DNA from: Paracoccaceae bacterium
GTDB taxonomy: Bacteria > Pseudomonadota > Alphaproteobacteria > Rhodobacterales > Rhodobacteraceae
Direction of reading: 5' to 3'
Assembly (NCBI GenBank): GCA_026997055.1
Contig: JALWJU010000236.1
Coordinates: 1 to 5,049, forward strand
DNA length: 5,049 nt
In this document: one piece after another, positions 4,852 to 5,049 of the stretch
Position numbering within the stretch: position 1 is the first letter of the stretch
Layout of the letters: every line of letters starts with the position of its first letter
Made by a program: the position numbers and the translations under genes
Notes under the pieces: model-generated
The model's database searches: none
What the model was told of the DNA's origin: nothing
The model's input: the letters and a program-made list of their open reading frames with translations, nothing else

Positions 4852-5049
4852 AGATCTGCTTTTCCGGCATGTGCACGACCAGCCCGTCAAGCGCCTCGGT
4901 CACCTTCAGCTGGCAGGTCAGACGCGAGCGCTTCGGGTCCGGCTCATAGGCGAAATCGAGCATGTCTTCCTCCATCGCCTCCTTGGGCGGGAGCCTGTCC
5001 ACCCAGGCCTCGTCCACATAGACATGGCAGGTCGAACAGGCGCAGGCCC
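4850..5049 (-). CDS. Adrenodoxin-type [2Fe-2S] ferredoxin, C-terminal 65 residues
   Basis: This minus-strand frame runs off the right edge. Codons from 5047 down give ACACSTCHVYVDEAW..., then DMLDFAYEPDPKRSRLTCQ..., and end LDGLVVHMPEKQI with TGA at 4852-4850. This is the C-terminal part of the adrenodoxin/FdVI ferredoxin family, roughly 105-110 residues when complete. Two cysteines of the CxxC (ACSTC) and the distant Cys of SRLTCQ, 37 residues later, are three of the four cluster ligands. The first ligand should lie about three residues past the window edge, by the family pattern CxxxxxCxxC. Such proteins carry electrons in the cytoplasm, for example to cytochrome P450 or in Fe-S assembly; Rhodobacter capsulatus FdVI (fdxE) is the closest type I recall. 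It converges on tyrB with 44 bases between the stop codons, and no redox partner is visible. Confidence 0.93.
   Translation of the reverse strand, partial: ACACSTCHVYVDEAWVDRLPPKEAMEEDMLDFAYEPDPKRSRLTCQLKVTEALDGLVVHMPEKQI

Overview
The window reads as chromosomal housekeeping DNA from a high-GC alphaproteobacterium, most likely of the Rhodobacteraceae (Paracoccus/Rhodobacter/Roseobacter group). This is inferred from three things. Codons strongly favour G or C in the third position. The aminotransferase closely resembles what I recall of the Paracoccus denitrificans aromatic aminotransferase. The intergenic hairpin followed by TATTTT and GGCAAGAGGAAGAG looks like a motif I associate with this family. 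No mobile element, tRNA, rRNA, CRISPR array or phage gene is visible.

Layout: the 3' part of an M3-family zinc metallopeptidase gene (+, 1-866) converges on two minus-strand genes. These are an ArsC/Spx-family thioredoxin-fold protein (879-1214) and, upstream of it, a FieF-like cation diffusion facilitator (1291-2211). A hairpin-plus-purine-rich element separates the two and supplies the ribosome binding site of the ArsC-like gene. After a divergent intergenic region come three plus-strand genes: a 95-residue glycine-zipper hypothetical protein (2387-2674), a 3-mercaptopyruvate sulfurtransferase (2765-3619, sseA) and an aromatic/aspartate-type aminotransferase (3621-4805, tyrB). At the right edge is the 3' end of an adrenodoxin-type [2Fe-2S] ferredoxin gene on the minus strand (4850-5049), convergent with tyrB.

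Functionally, the clearest unit is sseA-tyrB. The two genes are one base apart, with the tyrB Shine-Dalgarno sequence inside the end of sseA. Aminotransferases of the AspC/TyrB fold can convert cysteine to 3-mercaptopyruvate, the substrate of SseA, so the pair could form a cysteine-to-sulfane-sulfur route. The remaining genes (peptide breakdown, metal efflux, thiol-redox-like protein, ferredoxin) show no obvious shared pathway.

I see no convincing undescribed multi-gene system. The items most worth a second look are the sseA-tyrB pairing, inverted repeats that overlap the start regions of sseA and of the small glycine-zipper gene, and the repeat-like leader of the ArsC-like gene.
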